A program made the position numbers and the translations under genes. From JAMQKA01 sp031569985 (lineage in GTDB: Bacteria; Bacteroidota; Rhodothermia; Balneolales; Balneolaceae), in NCBI RefSeq assembly GCF_031569985.1, contig NZ_JAMQKA010000007.1:92187-156186 (forward strand): DNA of 64,000 bases, written 5' to 3'. Below, in pieces: positions 17,459-26,113 of the stretch (position 1 is the stretch's first letter; each line of letters starts with the position of its first letter). The notes under the pieces are model-generated. The model was not told the origin of the DNA. It did no database searches and worked only from the letters and a program-made list of their open reading frames with translations.

Positions 17459-17507
17459 GGTTTTACTCCATTCTTAATTGTGATTATTTGGTTTAATCAA
17501 TCTCATT

Positions 17508-17833
17508 TCATCCCTTGTTCATTTTTATTTTCCTTAATAACTGCTCCAGCTCATCAGCCGCATACTCTAAAATGCGCTGTATTTTTGATCAGACCAAAAA
17601 CCGGAACCATCGGTTCATAGTTCATACGGCATTTGTAGCTGCCTTCTTCTTAACGATGAGGATCGTCTTTTCAAGCACCTTCAGGTGTTTCGAGACTCCT
17701 GCCAGCGACACGCAGGGCTCGGCAATTTCATTGACCGTGTGCTATTCCCAAAACGGAACAGGATATCCCTGCGGGTCCGGGTAGCCAAAGCGTGAAGCAA
17801 AGCAAATAATATTCGCTTGCCATATTCAACCAT
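17508..17833 (-). pseudogene. Frameshifted ArsR-family transcriptional regulator
   Basis: Read from ATG at 17833 the frame gives MVEYGKRILFALLHALATR, 'TRTRRDILFRF', typical of ArsR N-termini, but it stops early. One frame over, the winged-helix core continues as 'TVNEIAEPCVSLAG' and 'VSKHLKVLEK'; a further shift gives 'GSYKCRMNYEPM' and a third 'RILEYAADELEQLLRK', ending at TGA 17508. At least three frame changes are needed, so the gene is broken. It would have been the repressor of the SRPBCC gene 50 bases downstream. Confidence 0.85.
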
Positions 17834-17886
17834 TAGGTTAAATAATACATAACCAATTACTGACATTCAACTACATGGTTAAATAA
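17824..17886. promoter_or_regulatory. Two ArsR-type operator-like palindromes
   Basis: Two near-copies, TTCAACCATTAGGTTAAAT (17825-17843) and TTCAACTACATGGTTAAAT (17866-17884), each an imperfect palindrome of the form TTnAAC-n5-GGTTAAA, about 41 bases apart. The first covers the start codon of the broken regulator. This fits an autoregulatory ArsR operator pair that has outlived its regulator, unless a paralogue elsewhere binds it. Confidence 0.45.
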
Positions 17887-17922
17887 ATTTGAAAATATTT
17901 TCTTCCGCGCTTTTTACGTAGC

Positions 17923-18052
17923 AGAGGGCTTTGCAAAACCTACGACTTCGTCATTCTGAGCCTGTCGAAGAATCTCCTGAATCCGATTGATGCCGTTAAA
18001 TGGAGATCCTTCACTACGTTCAGGATGACTGCCCGGTTTTGTAAAGGCCTCT
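17923..18052. repeat. REP/MITE-like palindromic element
   Basis: A 130-bp imperfect palindrome. Outer arms: AGAGGGCTTTGCAAAACC and GGTTTTGTAAAGGCCTCT. Inner arms: GTCATTCTGAGCC...AATCTCC against GGAGATCC...TTCAGGATGAC. It sits between the broken ArsR gene and RidA. The inner arm shares GAGATCCT and GTTCAGGATGAC with the element at 54721-54832, so both belong to one dispersed family. Confidence 0.7.
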
Positions 18053-18081
18053 AGTAAAGATTGATACTGATATAAGGTGAG

Positions 18082-18471
18082 TTATTTAGAGATAATCGCT
18101 ACCGCTTCTATCTCGACCAGCATGTCAGGATGAATCAACCGGCTTACCTCAACCATGCTGGTTGCGGGACGAATTTCATTAAAAAACATCCCGTGTGCAC
18201 GCCCTATCTCCTCCCACTGATCAATATTGCAAACGTATATTCGGGTTCGTACTACATCTTCGAGCGAGGCTCCTGCTTTTCTCAAAGCATGATCAATGTT
18301 ATTGATAATCTGCACCGTTTGCCGGTACGGGTCGCCTATCCCGATCACTTCACCATTTTCATCGGTCGCGGTCGTACCAGATACATACACATGACTCCCT
18401 TTTCTTACCGCTCGAGCGTACCCGACCAGTGGTTCCCATTTGGTTTCTGTAGTAATATTTTGCCTGTCCAT
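18082..18471 (-). CDS. RidA (YjgF/YER057c/UK114) family protein
   Basis: 129 residues with the RidA trimer fold: 'GYARAVRKGSHVYVSGTTA', 'QTVQIINNIDHALRKAGASLEDVVRTRIYV' (middle part) and the C-terminal signature 'PDMLVEIEAVAIISK'. The Arg preceding this signature ('SRLIHP') is in the position of the catalytic Arg105 of E. coli RidA. Family members hydrolyse reactive enamine/imine intermediates, but this is a divergent subgroup and the activity is not certain. It stands alone. Confidence 0.85.
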   Translation of the reverse strand: MDRQNITTETKWEPLVGYARAVRKGSHVYVSGTTATDENGEVIGIGDPYRQTVQIINNIDHALRKAGASLEDVVRTRIYVCNIDQWEEIGRAHGMFFNEIRPATSMVEVSRLIHPDMLVEIEAVAIISK

Positions 18472-18566
18472 GTTTTACCTCTGACAATTAGGGACTCTCT
18501 TTCAGCCTCATTTTTCTAAATTACCCTTGCTTTGTTAATGTAACGTATAGTACAGTATAAAGATTT

Positions 18567-19949
18567 TTAATTCCTTCGTTTCTGAATATCCATTAAATCA
18601 CTCTCTTCGGCTGCTTTTTTACGCTGTTTTTTGTAGAAATTAAGTAATCGCGGGTCTTTGATAATATCTCTGGATGTGATCTTTTTTTTCAGATACAGGC
18701 CGTTAAAACTGGTGCATCGGCTCAGTCCCACATACAGCTGTCCATTTACAAAAGCACCACGTCCTAGGTCAAGGAATACCTGGTCAAAGGTCAAACCCTG
18801 GCTTTTGTGAATCGTCATAGCCCAAGCCAGTTTAACCGGGTATTGGATAAAGGTCCCTTTAACCTCCTCTTCTACCCTGTTTTTACGCTTGTTATAGTTG
18901 TACCTGATGTTATGCCAGGTCTCTTTTTCGAGCTCATGGGTCTCCCCATTTTCCAGTCGTACGGTAATAGAATCCTTTTCCAGCTTTTCTATTTTGGCGA
19001 TCGTACCATTGACCCAGCGATGGCCTTCCAGGTCATTTTTAATAAAGATTACCTGCGATCCCTCCTTGAGTTCCAGCACCTGGTCGGTCGGGAAGCGATC
19101 TTTGGGGAACTCGCCCTCCACCTCGGCATGATACCGGTATGATGGTTCGTCAATCAACTCAAGGCGACGGTTATTCTCGTGATTGGCCACCCGGTTAGTA
19201 GTCGTGAGAGTGACAACATAATCTTCTTTTCCCGGCAGGTAATTGGGGGCATGGCGCTTGTTCAGTTCATCCAGGTGACGCTGTTCCACCAAGCCGGTTC
19301 GCACCCGGTTCAGCAGCCTGACAAAAGCTTTGTCCTCTTGCCGATACACTTTGAAGAGTTCTACAAAATTGAAGTTTGCCTCCTCAAAAACAGGGGCATC
19401 AAAAAAGTACTCGGAGTTGTAGGTATTCGAAAAGATATCCTGCTCCACCGGATCATTTTGCACCACCGGCGGCAGTTGAAAAATATCACCAAAAAGCACC
19501 AACTGCTTTCCCCCAAACGGCTGGTATTTATTGCCGGTGTTTATACGCAATGCATGATCGATGGCCTGGAAAATATCGGAGCGCAACATCGAGAGCTCGT
19601 CGATGATAATCATATCCACTTTGCTGAGCAACCGCTCCCGTTTGCTCCCCGAACGGAACTCCTTGATGGAATCGTCCCCGGGTAGTAACGGTTTGAAAGG
19701 AAAAAGAAACAGTGAATGGAGAGTGACACCACCTACATTAATGGCAGCTATTCCAGAAAAGGCCGAAACAAGTGTGCTTTTGATCGCATGCATCGCAAGG
19801 TAATGCAGGAAGGTAGACTTACCCGTGCCCGCTTTTCCCGTAATGATGAAGTTCTCGCTCGATGCGTTAATCCGCTGGAAAAGCTTTTCCAGGAAGGGAT
19901 CATTGGGATAATTTTCGGGGAGTTCTATGCGTCGGTTTTGTGCGCTCAT
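18567..19949 (-). CDS. Pif1/RecD-like superfamily 1 helicase
   Basis: 460 residues. Walker A is 'GKAGTGKSTFLHYLA' (about 38-52); Walker B/DEAD-like 'MIIIDELSMLRSDIF' near 112; motif III 'VLFGDIFQLPPV' near 150; a UvrD-like C-terminal part with 'AWAMTIHKSQGLTFDQVFLD' near 375 and 'GQLYVGLSRCTSFNGL'. This is the compact Pif1-like form common in Bacteroidota and acts as a 5'-3' DNA helicase in the cytosol. A charged C-terminal tail (KKQRKKAAEE) follows. No phage or mobile genes are adjacent. Confidence 0.88.
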   Translation of the reverse strand: MSAQNRRIELPENYPNDPFLEKLFQRINASSENFIITGKAGTGKSTFLHYLAMHAIKSTLVSAFSGIAAINVGGVTLHSLFLFPFKPLLPGDDSIKEFRSGSKRERLLSKVDMIIIDELSMLRSDIFQAIDHALRINTGNKYQPFGGKQLVLFGDIFQLPPVVQNDPVEQDIFSNTYNSEYFFDAPVFEEANFNFVELFKVYRQEDKAFVRLLNRVRTGLVEQRHLDELNKRHAPNYLPGKEDYVVTLTTTNRVANHENNRRLELIDEPSYRYHAEVEGEFPKDRFPTDQVLELKEGSQVIFIKNDLEGHRWVNGTIAKIEKLEKDSITVRLENGETHELEKETWHNIRYNYNKRKNRVEEEVKGTFIQYPVKLAWAMTIHKSQGLTFDQVFLDLGRGAFVNGQLYVGLSRCTSFNGLYLKKKITSRDIIKDPRLLNFYKKQRKKAAEESDLMDIQKRRN

Positions 19950-20074
19950 CCGTGGCTGTAAAATTACTGTTCAAGTGTTCCAAACTTACTAAAACTATGG
20001 CAACATTAAACAGTGAGTTCCAACTCCCGGCCAGGATTAATTTCCATTGCAAGCGGTAAAGGGTGCACGATGAT

Positions 20075-21196
20075 TCAGATCGTAATAAATATTTTCCGTT
20101 TATAGAGGAAGTAGGTCATATACCACATAAGGCCGAGAACAATCAGAGACGTTATCACGCCAATCCAGGCATTTGGCATTGAAATCAATCCCAAAATATC
20201 CACCGTAAAGGCATCAACCATACTATAGAACCAGTCGACACCGCCCAGTTCGCTGAACATGTAAATAAACAGGGGGTTCATGCCAACAATGGCGAAGAAA
20301 CGCCCCCAGTTCATCGACCATTTCCGTACATCAAATACCCAAAACGAAGTCACCAATGCCAGCAGGCACCAGCCTCCGGTTACAATGGTAAAAGAAGTTG
20401 TCGCTATCCGCTTGATGATCGGTGTTACCGGGTCCAACAAATAACCAACTGCCAGCAAGCCAACACCATATACCAGGAGCTTCTTAATCTTCTCGTGCGT
20501 TTCTCGATCACTTATTAAAAGCTGCCCGGCAATCACACCCCAGATGGTGTGAGCAGCTGTTGGCAATGCATTAACCGCCACCCAGTGTCCACCACTTAAT
20601 TTACCCATCAACACCAGATCCAGCCAGGCGCCAAAATTTTTATCAGGTGTAAAAGGCTGACTGAAACCATCAACAGCCCATAGACGATAGAGTAATTCAG
20701 TCAAAATCAGCAGACCTACAGAAAATCCAATCTGAAATTTCCAGCTTTTTTGCATAATCAGGAAGGCAACCAAGTAGGTAAATGAGAGCTGTGACAAGAC
20801 GTTCCACAACTCAAACACAATCTCACCAGAATAGACACAGTGCAAGGTAAGCCCTAACAAAAGCAACATGAACGAGCGGTACAGGGCATGCAGAAATGTT
20901 TTTGACCAAGAGTCGCCACGCGCCCAGCGCTTGCCAAATGAAATAGGCATGGCCACGCCCACAATAAACATGAAGAACGGTTGTACCAGGTCCCAAAAGC
21001 GCAAGCCGTTCCAGGGATGATGATGAAACTGGGTGCCAATGGTGCTTATGATGCTTCCTTCAAAGTACGGTTCTACAATAGCATACCACAAGCCCGCTCC
21101 TTCCGCAATCAACAAGAACATTGTCAATCCCCGATAGAAATCGAGCGAAAGCAGACGACCATTTTTGTCAAGAAGAGCTCTGTTTATCTGATCCAA
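20075..21196 (-). CDS. DUF5009 family membrane protein (acyltransferase-like)
   Basis: 373 residues with about ten membrane helices. The start 'RLLSLDFYRGLTMFLLIAEG' and the following 'WNGLRFWDLVQPFFMFIVGVAM' are hallmarks of DUF5009, relatives of heparan-alpha-glucosaminide N-acetyltransferase (the 'LDxxRGL' motif). Members probably move acetyl groups across the membrane onto sugars, but the substrate here is not known. The His-rich stretch FHHHPWNG after helix 1 may hold the active His. It is divergent from the 330-residue orphan gene. Confidence 0.8.
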   Translation of the reverse strand: MDQINRALLDKNGRLLSLDFYRGLTMFLLIAEGAGLWYAIVEPYFEGSIISTIGTQFHHHPWNGLRFWDLVQPFFMFIVGVAMPISFGKRWARGDSWSKTFLHALYRSFMLLLLGLTLHCVYSGEIVFELWNVLSQLSFTYLVAFLIMQKSWKFQIGFSVGLLILTELLYRLWAVDGFSQPFTPDKNFGAWLDLVLMGKLSGGHWVAVNALPTAAHTIWGVIAGQLLISDRETHEKIKKLLVYGVGLLAVGYLLDPVTPIIKRIATTSFTIVTGGWCLLALVTSFWVFDVRKWSMNWGRFFAIVGMNPLFIYMFSELGGVDWFYSMVDAFTVDILGLISMPNAWIGVITSLIVLGLMWYMTYFLYKRKIFITI

Positions 21197-21550
21197 CGAT
21201 ATCCCCCATTTCCCTATTATTTGCCTAATCTAAATACATTAAATTTTGTTTTTTTTGAAATAAAAAAATGTTAAAAATAACTATTTGCTCCCATCCCTTT
21301 GGGAGAAGACTGTGTAAATTTTCCTGAATAAGTAAAATTAAATCAGGAACTTACATCCATAGTTAGCACTATAAATTCTCTTACCCATCTACAATTCATT
21401 TACCCTGTTTTACGGGTATGTTCTTAACTGGCAGAATAAAAATAGTAAGGGAACAAGCCACCAGTCAGAACATGCCATTCTATCAAGACACCGTTCGTAC
21501 CAGAGAGGTTCAGAAAAAAATACAATTCTAAAATTAAAGAAGGTGTTACC
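21197..21550. other. Divergent intergenic region with a hairpin
   Basis: 354 AT-rich bases between the DUF5009 gene and the 330-residue gene. CTCCCA/TGGGAG form a 6-bp stem with a 6-base loop at 21288-21305; TACCC/GGGTA at 21401-21418 is a weaker stem. No small gene is convincing. Both promoters should lie here. Confidence 0.5.
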
Positions 21551-22543
21551 ATGATGAAGTCAAATCAAATCAATCATATCAAAGTTCAAACGAATGAAAT
21601 TCCAGATGAACTCTCCAGAACCGACATCAATAGTACGAGACGAAGCATTGCTCTATATTACAGGGGTGGTAAGTTTATCTACCAGAACTTTTTCACTCAG
21701 CCCTTGATTGGAAAGATCAATGCTCTTGAAGGTTTGGAAAAGAAAGCAGATGTGTTTTTCCGCTCCATTCGGATGGTGGGAAGCAACACATTTCATATCC
21801 GTCTGGTAGGAAAAGAGGAAGATGTCCGGAAGATGTGCAAAGATCAGGCTTGTTATAGACTACTGCAGGGAATCGGTGAGTCACTAAACACCGAAGCACG
21901 CACGCGAACCTACCTTGAAGTATCAGATAAACATGACCATTGTGATGTATTGATATCACTTGACAAAAAAGCCTTCTACCTGGCCAATAACGTAAAAGTT
22001 GAAGGAAAGGAGATGAGAATCCGAAATCCAATTGTGGTGGGTGACCGGATGGTTGGTCTTACAGAAAAAAGGGAAGTCTGTATCGGTCAATTGACACCGG
22101 ATGTGATAGAAAAGCCCAACATCAAGCTTGATATGGAACTGATGGATGAGATCAACAGAATGGGGAAAGTGGATCTGCTGGAACCGGCTCCCAATTCTGA
22201 GGACCTGTTCCTGGTATCCATCAAGAATTCCGTCTACCAGTTCAACATTTGGGGTGAGATGGCCCACTTCGAAGAGTTGGGAGAAGAAGTAAAACATATC
22301 AACTCGATTAATTTCAATCATACGTCTTCCATAATGGCAACCGATAACGGGTTGTATGAAGTGGATGTCAAAGAGATGCCCAACATGATAAAAGCTGAAG
22401 GATTGCCCCGCCGTATTAGCAGCAAAGATCTGTCTGGCGAATTCCAGGTTGCCCTATATACGGAGGATCCCTATGTCTGCGGTATTAATCCCGCCTTGGG
22501 AGTATTTTCCAAAACCAAGGACAACAAGGTGATGTTCTTCTAA
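21551..22543 (+). CDS. Unrecognised 330-residue cytosolic protein
   Basis: No signal peptide or membrane helix. Residues 30-180 mix strands and helices; about 190-330 shows short repeated strand motifs ('LFLVSIKNSVYQFNIWG', 'SSIMATDNGLYEVDV') that resemble part of a beta-propeller. Two cysteines lie close together (CKDQAC, near 97-102). A ribosome site (GAAGGTG, 21538-21544) precedes tandem ATGs at 21551 and 21554. I do not recognise a family. It is followed by a strong hairpin, so it is probably a single-gene transcript. Confidence 0.7.
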   Translation: MMKSNQINHIKVQTNEIPDELSRTDINSTRRSIALYYRGGKFIYQNFFTQPLIGKINALEGLEKKADVFFRSIRMVGSNTFHIRLVGKEEDVRKMCKDQACYRLLQGIGESLNTEARTRTYLEVSDKHDHCDVLISLDKKAFYLANNVKVEGKEMRIRNPIVVGDRMVGLTEKREVCIGQLTPDVIEKPNIKLDMELMDEINRMGKVDLLEPAPNSEDLFLVSIKNSVYQFNIWGEMAHFEELGEEVKHINSINFNHTSSIMATDNGLYEVDVKEMPNMIKAEGLPRRISSKDLSGEFQVALYTEDPYVCGINPALGVFSKTKDNKVMFF

Positions 22544-22557
22544 AATCAGTACGGTCG

Positions 22558-22579
22558 CCGGTCCCAATTTTGGAACCGG
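22558..22579 (+). terminator. Hairpin after the 330-residue gene
   Basis: CCGGTCCCAA pairs with TTGGAACCGG (one mismatch) around a 2-base centre; flanking bases extend the stem. It begins 15 bases after the stop codon. There is no T-run, so intrinsic termination is likely but not certain. Confidence 0.5.
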
Positions 22580-23259
22580 CGGCCGAAGCTATGTAGGCCA
22601 ATGATCGATTGATCTCGCTTCCCGCCTCCGCGAATTATTACAAACCGTATCCTAATTTTCTCCACAACCTGAGCACCTGTATTATTTCACCATTTGAACC
22701 AGGATAGGCTGGATTAAAGGATGTACGGGATTACTTCTTATACAAATATAACATCCTGTTCATCCTCAAATCCAGTAAATCCCGGTTCCAATTTTTTATT
22801 CACCTCATACACGTGCTTTGCCACCGCTGCTTTTTGACGCCACCCTATCTATTCCTGCATCCTTCAGAACAGGCGTTATGAAGCTTTCATCATGAAGGGC
22901 AAATAATATCAATCCAAGCTCCTCAATAACCAGAGCAGGCCGTCGCAAAGACTATGTGAAGTAGTCGGAAAGGTTATACGACGCCGTTGATCATTGTCAT
23001 ACTGAGTATTGCACACCTCAATCTGCCGGGGGCGGCGGCAAGGCTTTCCGGGATGCACAGGGTCAGCGTCTTGAGCTCGTTGGTGCGGATCTGCTCCGCT
23101 TTGGTCTTCGCGTAGCCGGACTGGCTAACAAAAAACGGACGGGGAGATCACCACGTCGACCTCATTCGTTGAGCTAATAAGTATGAACAATATCTCCTCG
23201 CGATGACCAGTTATTATTTGGAGTAATTCTTATGTCAAACTTAGGTTAAAATATAATTT
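22580..23259. other. Gene-poor region with decayed sequence
   Basis: No intact gene. The segment 22765-22805 (ATCCTGTTCATCC, then AAATCCAGTAAATCC) looks like a dispersed-repeat motif. On the minus strand, short frames such as 'LVIEELGLILFALHDESF' (about 22890-22945) and 'AEQIRTNELKTLTLCIPES' (about 23045-23105) look like fragments of dead genes, too short to identify. Confidence 0.4.
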
Positions 23260-23972
23260 TCACTGGTTAGGCCGCGTAAACAACCGGTTGTAGTCTAGCC
23301 AGTGCTCGGCCATCAGGTCTACTTTCCGCTGTAGCTGGTTGGTCAGATCGGGTCCCAGCTCGCGTATAGTCTCTCCCTCTGGAGTTGGAGCGGTGGCAAT
23401 CAATGGTTCTTCAGTCTCCAAAATAAGCTGCCGTAGTTCAGCCGCATTATCCATCTCATTACGTGCAATCCGCAGCAGTTCCTCCCGTTTCCATGAGCCA
23501 GATGCCCGAGCGGAGGATTGGGTATGGGGTCTCTGCCATCAGATTTTGCAAGATCCAGAAGGTTTTGATAGCCCACCATATTATCCACCGTGCGAACCAA
23601 GCTTTGCACGACCTGCAGCCGTTTATCGAGGAGTAGCCAGCGATCGATATCTCCGGCCGGCTCATCAATTAGTTTTCGGGTGTACTGGCGTGCGCTGTTT
23701 AGGTCGGCCATGGCCAACTCCGTGACCCGCTGTACCAGCAACCGGGCACCATATCCTTCAAACATCCGCATCGCCTGTATGTCAATCAGGTTGTTAGCCT
23801 GTTCCTCCCCCTTCGCCTGCAGAAGATAGGGCCGGTAGTAGCTTTTTTCTTCTTCTGTTAGTTCTTCCGGGAAGGGGACCATCGGACGGTTAATCCACCG
23901 CGTGAGCACGTGACCAAAATAAAGTACTGACCCGAAATTCAGAGAAGAGAGGTGCTGTTTCACCCATTCCAC
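23260..23972 (-). pseudogene. Frameshifted gene of unknown function
   Basis: From a GTG at 23972 the frame gives MEWVKQHLSSLNFGSVLYFG..., a helical protein with 'RMFEGYGARLLVQRVTELA' and 'DRWLLLDKRLQVVQSLVRT'. Around 23505-23520 it changes frame; the continuation reads 'SGSWKREELLRIARNEMDN', 'AAELRQLILETEEPLIATA' and ends 'DYNRLFTRPNQ' at 23260. A stop lies just upstream of the GTG in frame, so the 5' end is probably lost too. I do not recognise the family. Its last 70 bases are duplicated at 27751-27830. Confidence 0.7.
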
Positions 23973-24275
23973 AGAGGTTCGAGTTAACTATCGTAAAGAA
24001 TTTGTGACAGTAGTGAACCTGAATCAAGGTTATGGGAACATCCATCTTGTCTACCTAAACGACGAGGAGGTGCAGCAACACAGATCCCACAAATCCAGGT
24101 CCATTTACAGTATCGCAATTCTCTTATTTTTCTATATTTTATCCATATCATTGGGATTGATAGTTCATATCCTAATAGAATAAAAAATGAGTGCCAAGAC
24201 TTACATTATAACAACAACACAAAGTCAATTGGGGCTATGAAAAAAGATTTGTCTGAATATATGCGAGTACAATCA

Positions 24276-25298
24276 ATGAAACTAATAGCGGTACTGGCCA
24301 TCACAGGGTTGGTTGCGGCTGCCTGTAGTAAAAAGGAAAGCTCCTCGAACCAGGAAACCACGGCTGAAAACGAGTCAGCGGGAGTTGTTGAAGTGCTGGA
24401 CGAGGAAGTGACCAACCTGATCGATCCGTCAGCCACGCTCGAAGTATTGGGCGAAGGCTATAAATGGAGCGAAGGGCCGGTGTGGGTTGAGGAGCACCAG
24501 TTTCTGCTCTTTTCTGACGTCCAGACGAATACTATTCACAAATGGACGGAAGAAGAGGGCGTAACCACATACCTTCAGCCCGCCGGCTATACCGGTGAGG
24601 AGGAACGAGGTGGATTCCTGGGTTCCAACGGACTCTTTATCAGTAATGACGGGCATCTGCTGATTTGCCAGCACGGCGACCATCGTATCGCCCGGATGGA
24701 TGCTCCGCTGGATGACCCTGCCCCCGAATTTACTACTCTCGCCGACAGCTATAATGGACAACGATTGCACAGTCCCAACGATTTGGTACAACACAGCAGT
24801 GGGGATATCTACTTTACTGATCCGCCTTACGGGTATGAAGAAGGACCGGAGGCACCTGAACGGGAGCTCTCACCCAACGGGGTATATCGGCTTACCACCG
24901 AGGGAGAGGTCATATTGCTCACTGATGAGCTGAGCCGACCCAACGGTATCGATCTGTCTCCGGACGATAAGACGCTGTATGTTGCTAATTCCAGTGCGGA
25001 AAACCCCATCTGGATGGCGTATGATGTGACGGAAGATGGTAATATTACCAACGGACGCGTGTTCCACGATGCCAGTGAATTTGCCGGAAAAGTGCCGGGC
25101 AACCAGGATGGCTTTGATGTGGATGCGGATGGCAATATCTACGCTACAGGTCCGGGCGGTATCTGGATATTTGCACCCGACGGACGCGTGCTGGGTAAGA
25201 TAAAGTCTGGACACAGCGCCAACTGCACTATCGGTAACAACGGCAATACCCTGTATATTACGGCCGAGGACCGGTTGTTGAGTATCCCCCTGCGTTGA
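24276..25298 (+). CDS. SMP-30/gluconolactonase-family lipoprotein
   Basis: 340 residues. I prefer the ATG at 24276, which gives a normal lipoprotein signal (MKLIAVLAITGLVAAAC, Cys17); ATGs at 24237 and 24261 would add an acidic leader, although GGGG just upstream favours 24237. The mature protein is a six-bladed propeller with SMP-30 metal residues: Glu in 'YKWSEGPVW', Asn in 'LHSPNDLVQ', and Asp in 'NGIDLSPDDKTLYVANS'. Family members hydrolyse sugar lactones; substrate here unknown. It lies in the decay zone, upstream of an IS630 remnant, and appears intact. Confidence 0.85.
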   Translation: MKLIAVLAITGLVAAACSKKESSSNQETTAENESAGVVEVLDEEVTNLIDPSATLEVLGEGYKWSEGPVWVEEHQFLLFSDVQTNTIHKWTEEEGVTTYLQPAGYTGEEERGGFLGSNGLFISNDGHLLICQHGDHRIARMDAPLDDPAPEFTTLADSYNGQRLHSPNDLVQHSSGDIYFTDPPYGYEEGPEAPERELSPNGVYRLTTEGEVILLTDELSRPNGIDLSPDDKTLYVANSSAENPIWMAYDVTEDGNITNGRVFHDASEFAGKVPGNQDGFDVDADGNIYATGPGGIWIFAPDGRVLGKIKSGHSANCTIGNNGNTLYITAEDRLLSIPLR

Positions 25299-25392
25299 TC
25301 AGTGGGAGTATCAGCCGTATCAGTGTCATACCTTTTCACCATATGACTCCCGGAAAACCGATTCGCGTCGAATGAGACAACGGAACTAGTGC

Positions 25393-25880
25393 TTACTTAA
25401 TTAAGTCCTCGTATGAATGGGTAAATTTACCCGGACTAACGCAGGTTTTGGTCCATTCGAACGGGTGAGCCTGTTTTTGAATAGCCTTCGATGAAGCTGT
25501 CTATGGCCCCACGCAGCTGCTCAGTGCTTGTAAAACTTACTGTACGCAACGCCTTACGTTGCAATATACTGAACCAGTATTCGAATTGGTTCAACCAACT
25601 CCCATGGGTTGGGGTAAAGTGAAAATGGACGTTTTTGTGACGGGCCAACCACCGATCGGTCTTGGGTTTATGGATGTTGAGATTATCTGGAATTACGTGA
25701 ATTTCGCGTCTGGATAGTTGGCCACCAGACGGTTCATGACCCGCAGAAAATCCGGACACCGCCGCCGCTTGGAATGCCCGACTTTTACTTGGTCGGTGGA
25801 CACCTCCAAGGCGGCAAACAGCGTGGTCGTTTGTAGCATCGTGGAGCCCTTCGATCCCCTGGCGGATCCACACCTTTAGG
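25393..25880 (-). mobile_element. IS630-family transposase remnant, two frameshifts
   Basis: The 3' half of an IS630 transposase. The upstream frame reads 'TTTLFAALEVSTDQVKVGH', 'RRCPDFLRVMNRLVANYPD'; a one-base loss near 25707 shifts to 'REIHVIPDNLNIHKPKT' (the second catalytic Asp is in DNLNIHK) and 'GSWLNQFEYWFSILQRKAL' (catalytic Glu in QFEYWFS). A second shift in the T5 run near 25474-25478 is needed to reach 'QAHPFEWTKTCV' and the stop at 25393. The 5' half, including the helix-turn-helix and the first Asp, is missing. I could not find terminal inverted repeats. Confidence 0.88.
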
Positions 25881-26113
25881 ATGTGACACTGATTATCGGT
25901 AACAGATAGGGCAGGATGATAATTAACCTGAACATCTCACAAGTTGAGTAATTATCTTTAAAATCACACTTGCGTCTGTTTGATTGTGGGCAACTCAGAA
26001 AGAAGAGGGCAGAGTGTAAATCCTACCTGATATCGAAAAACTCTAAGCCTAATACAGCCAGTAGCCCTGTCAAACAGCACACCTTTTGATAAACGGAAAT
26101 CCCCTCCGACTCA

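Noticed and set aside
17515..17784. Plus-strand open frame of 89 codons
   Set aside because: It is antisense to the ArsR remnant, which explains the sequence much better.
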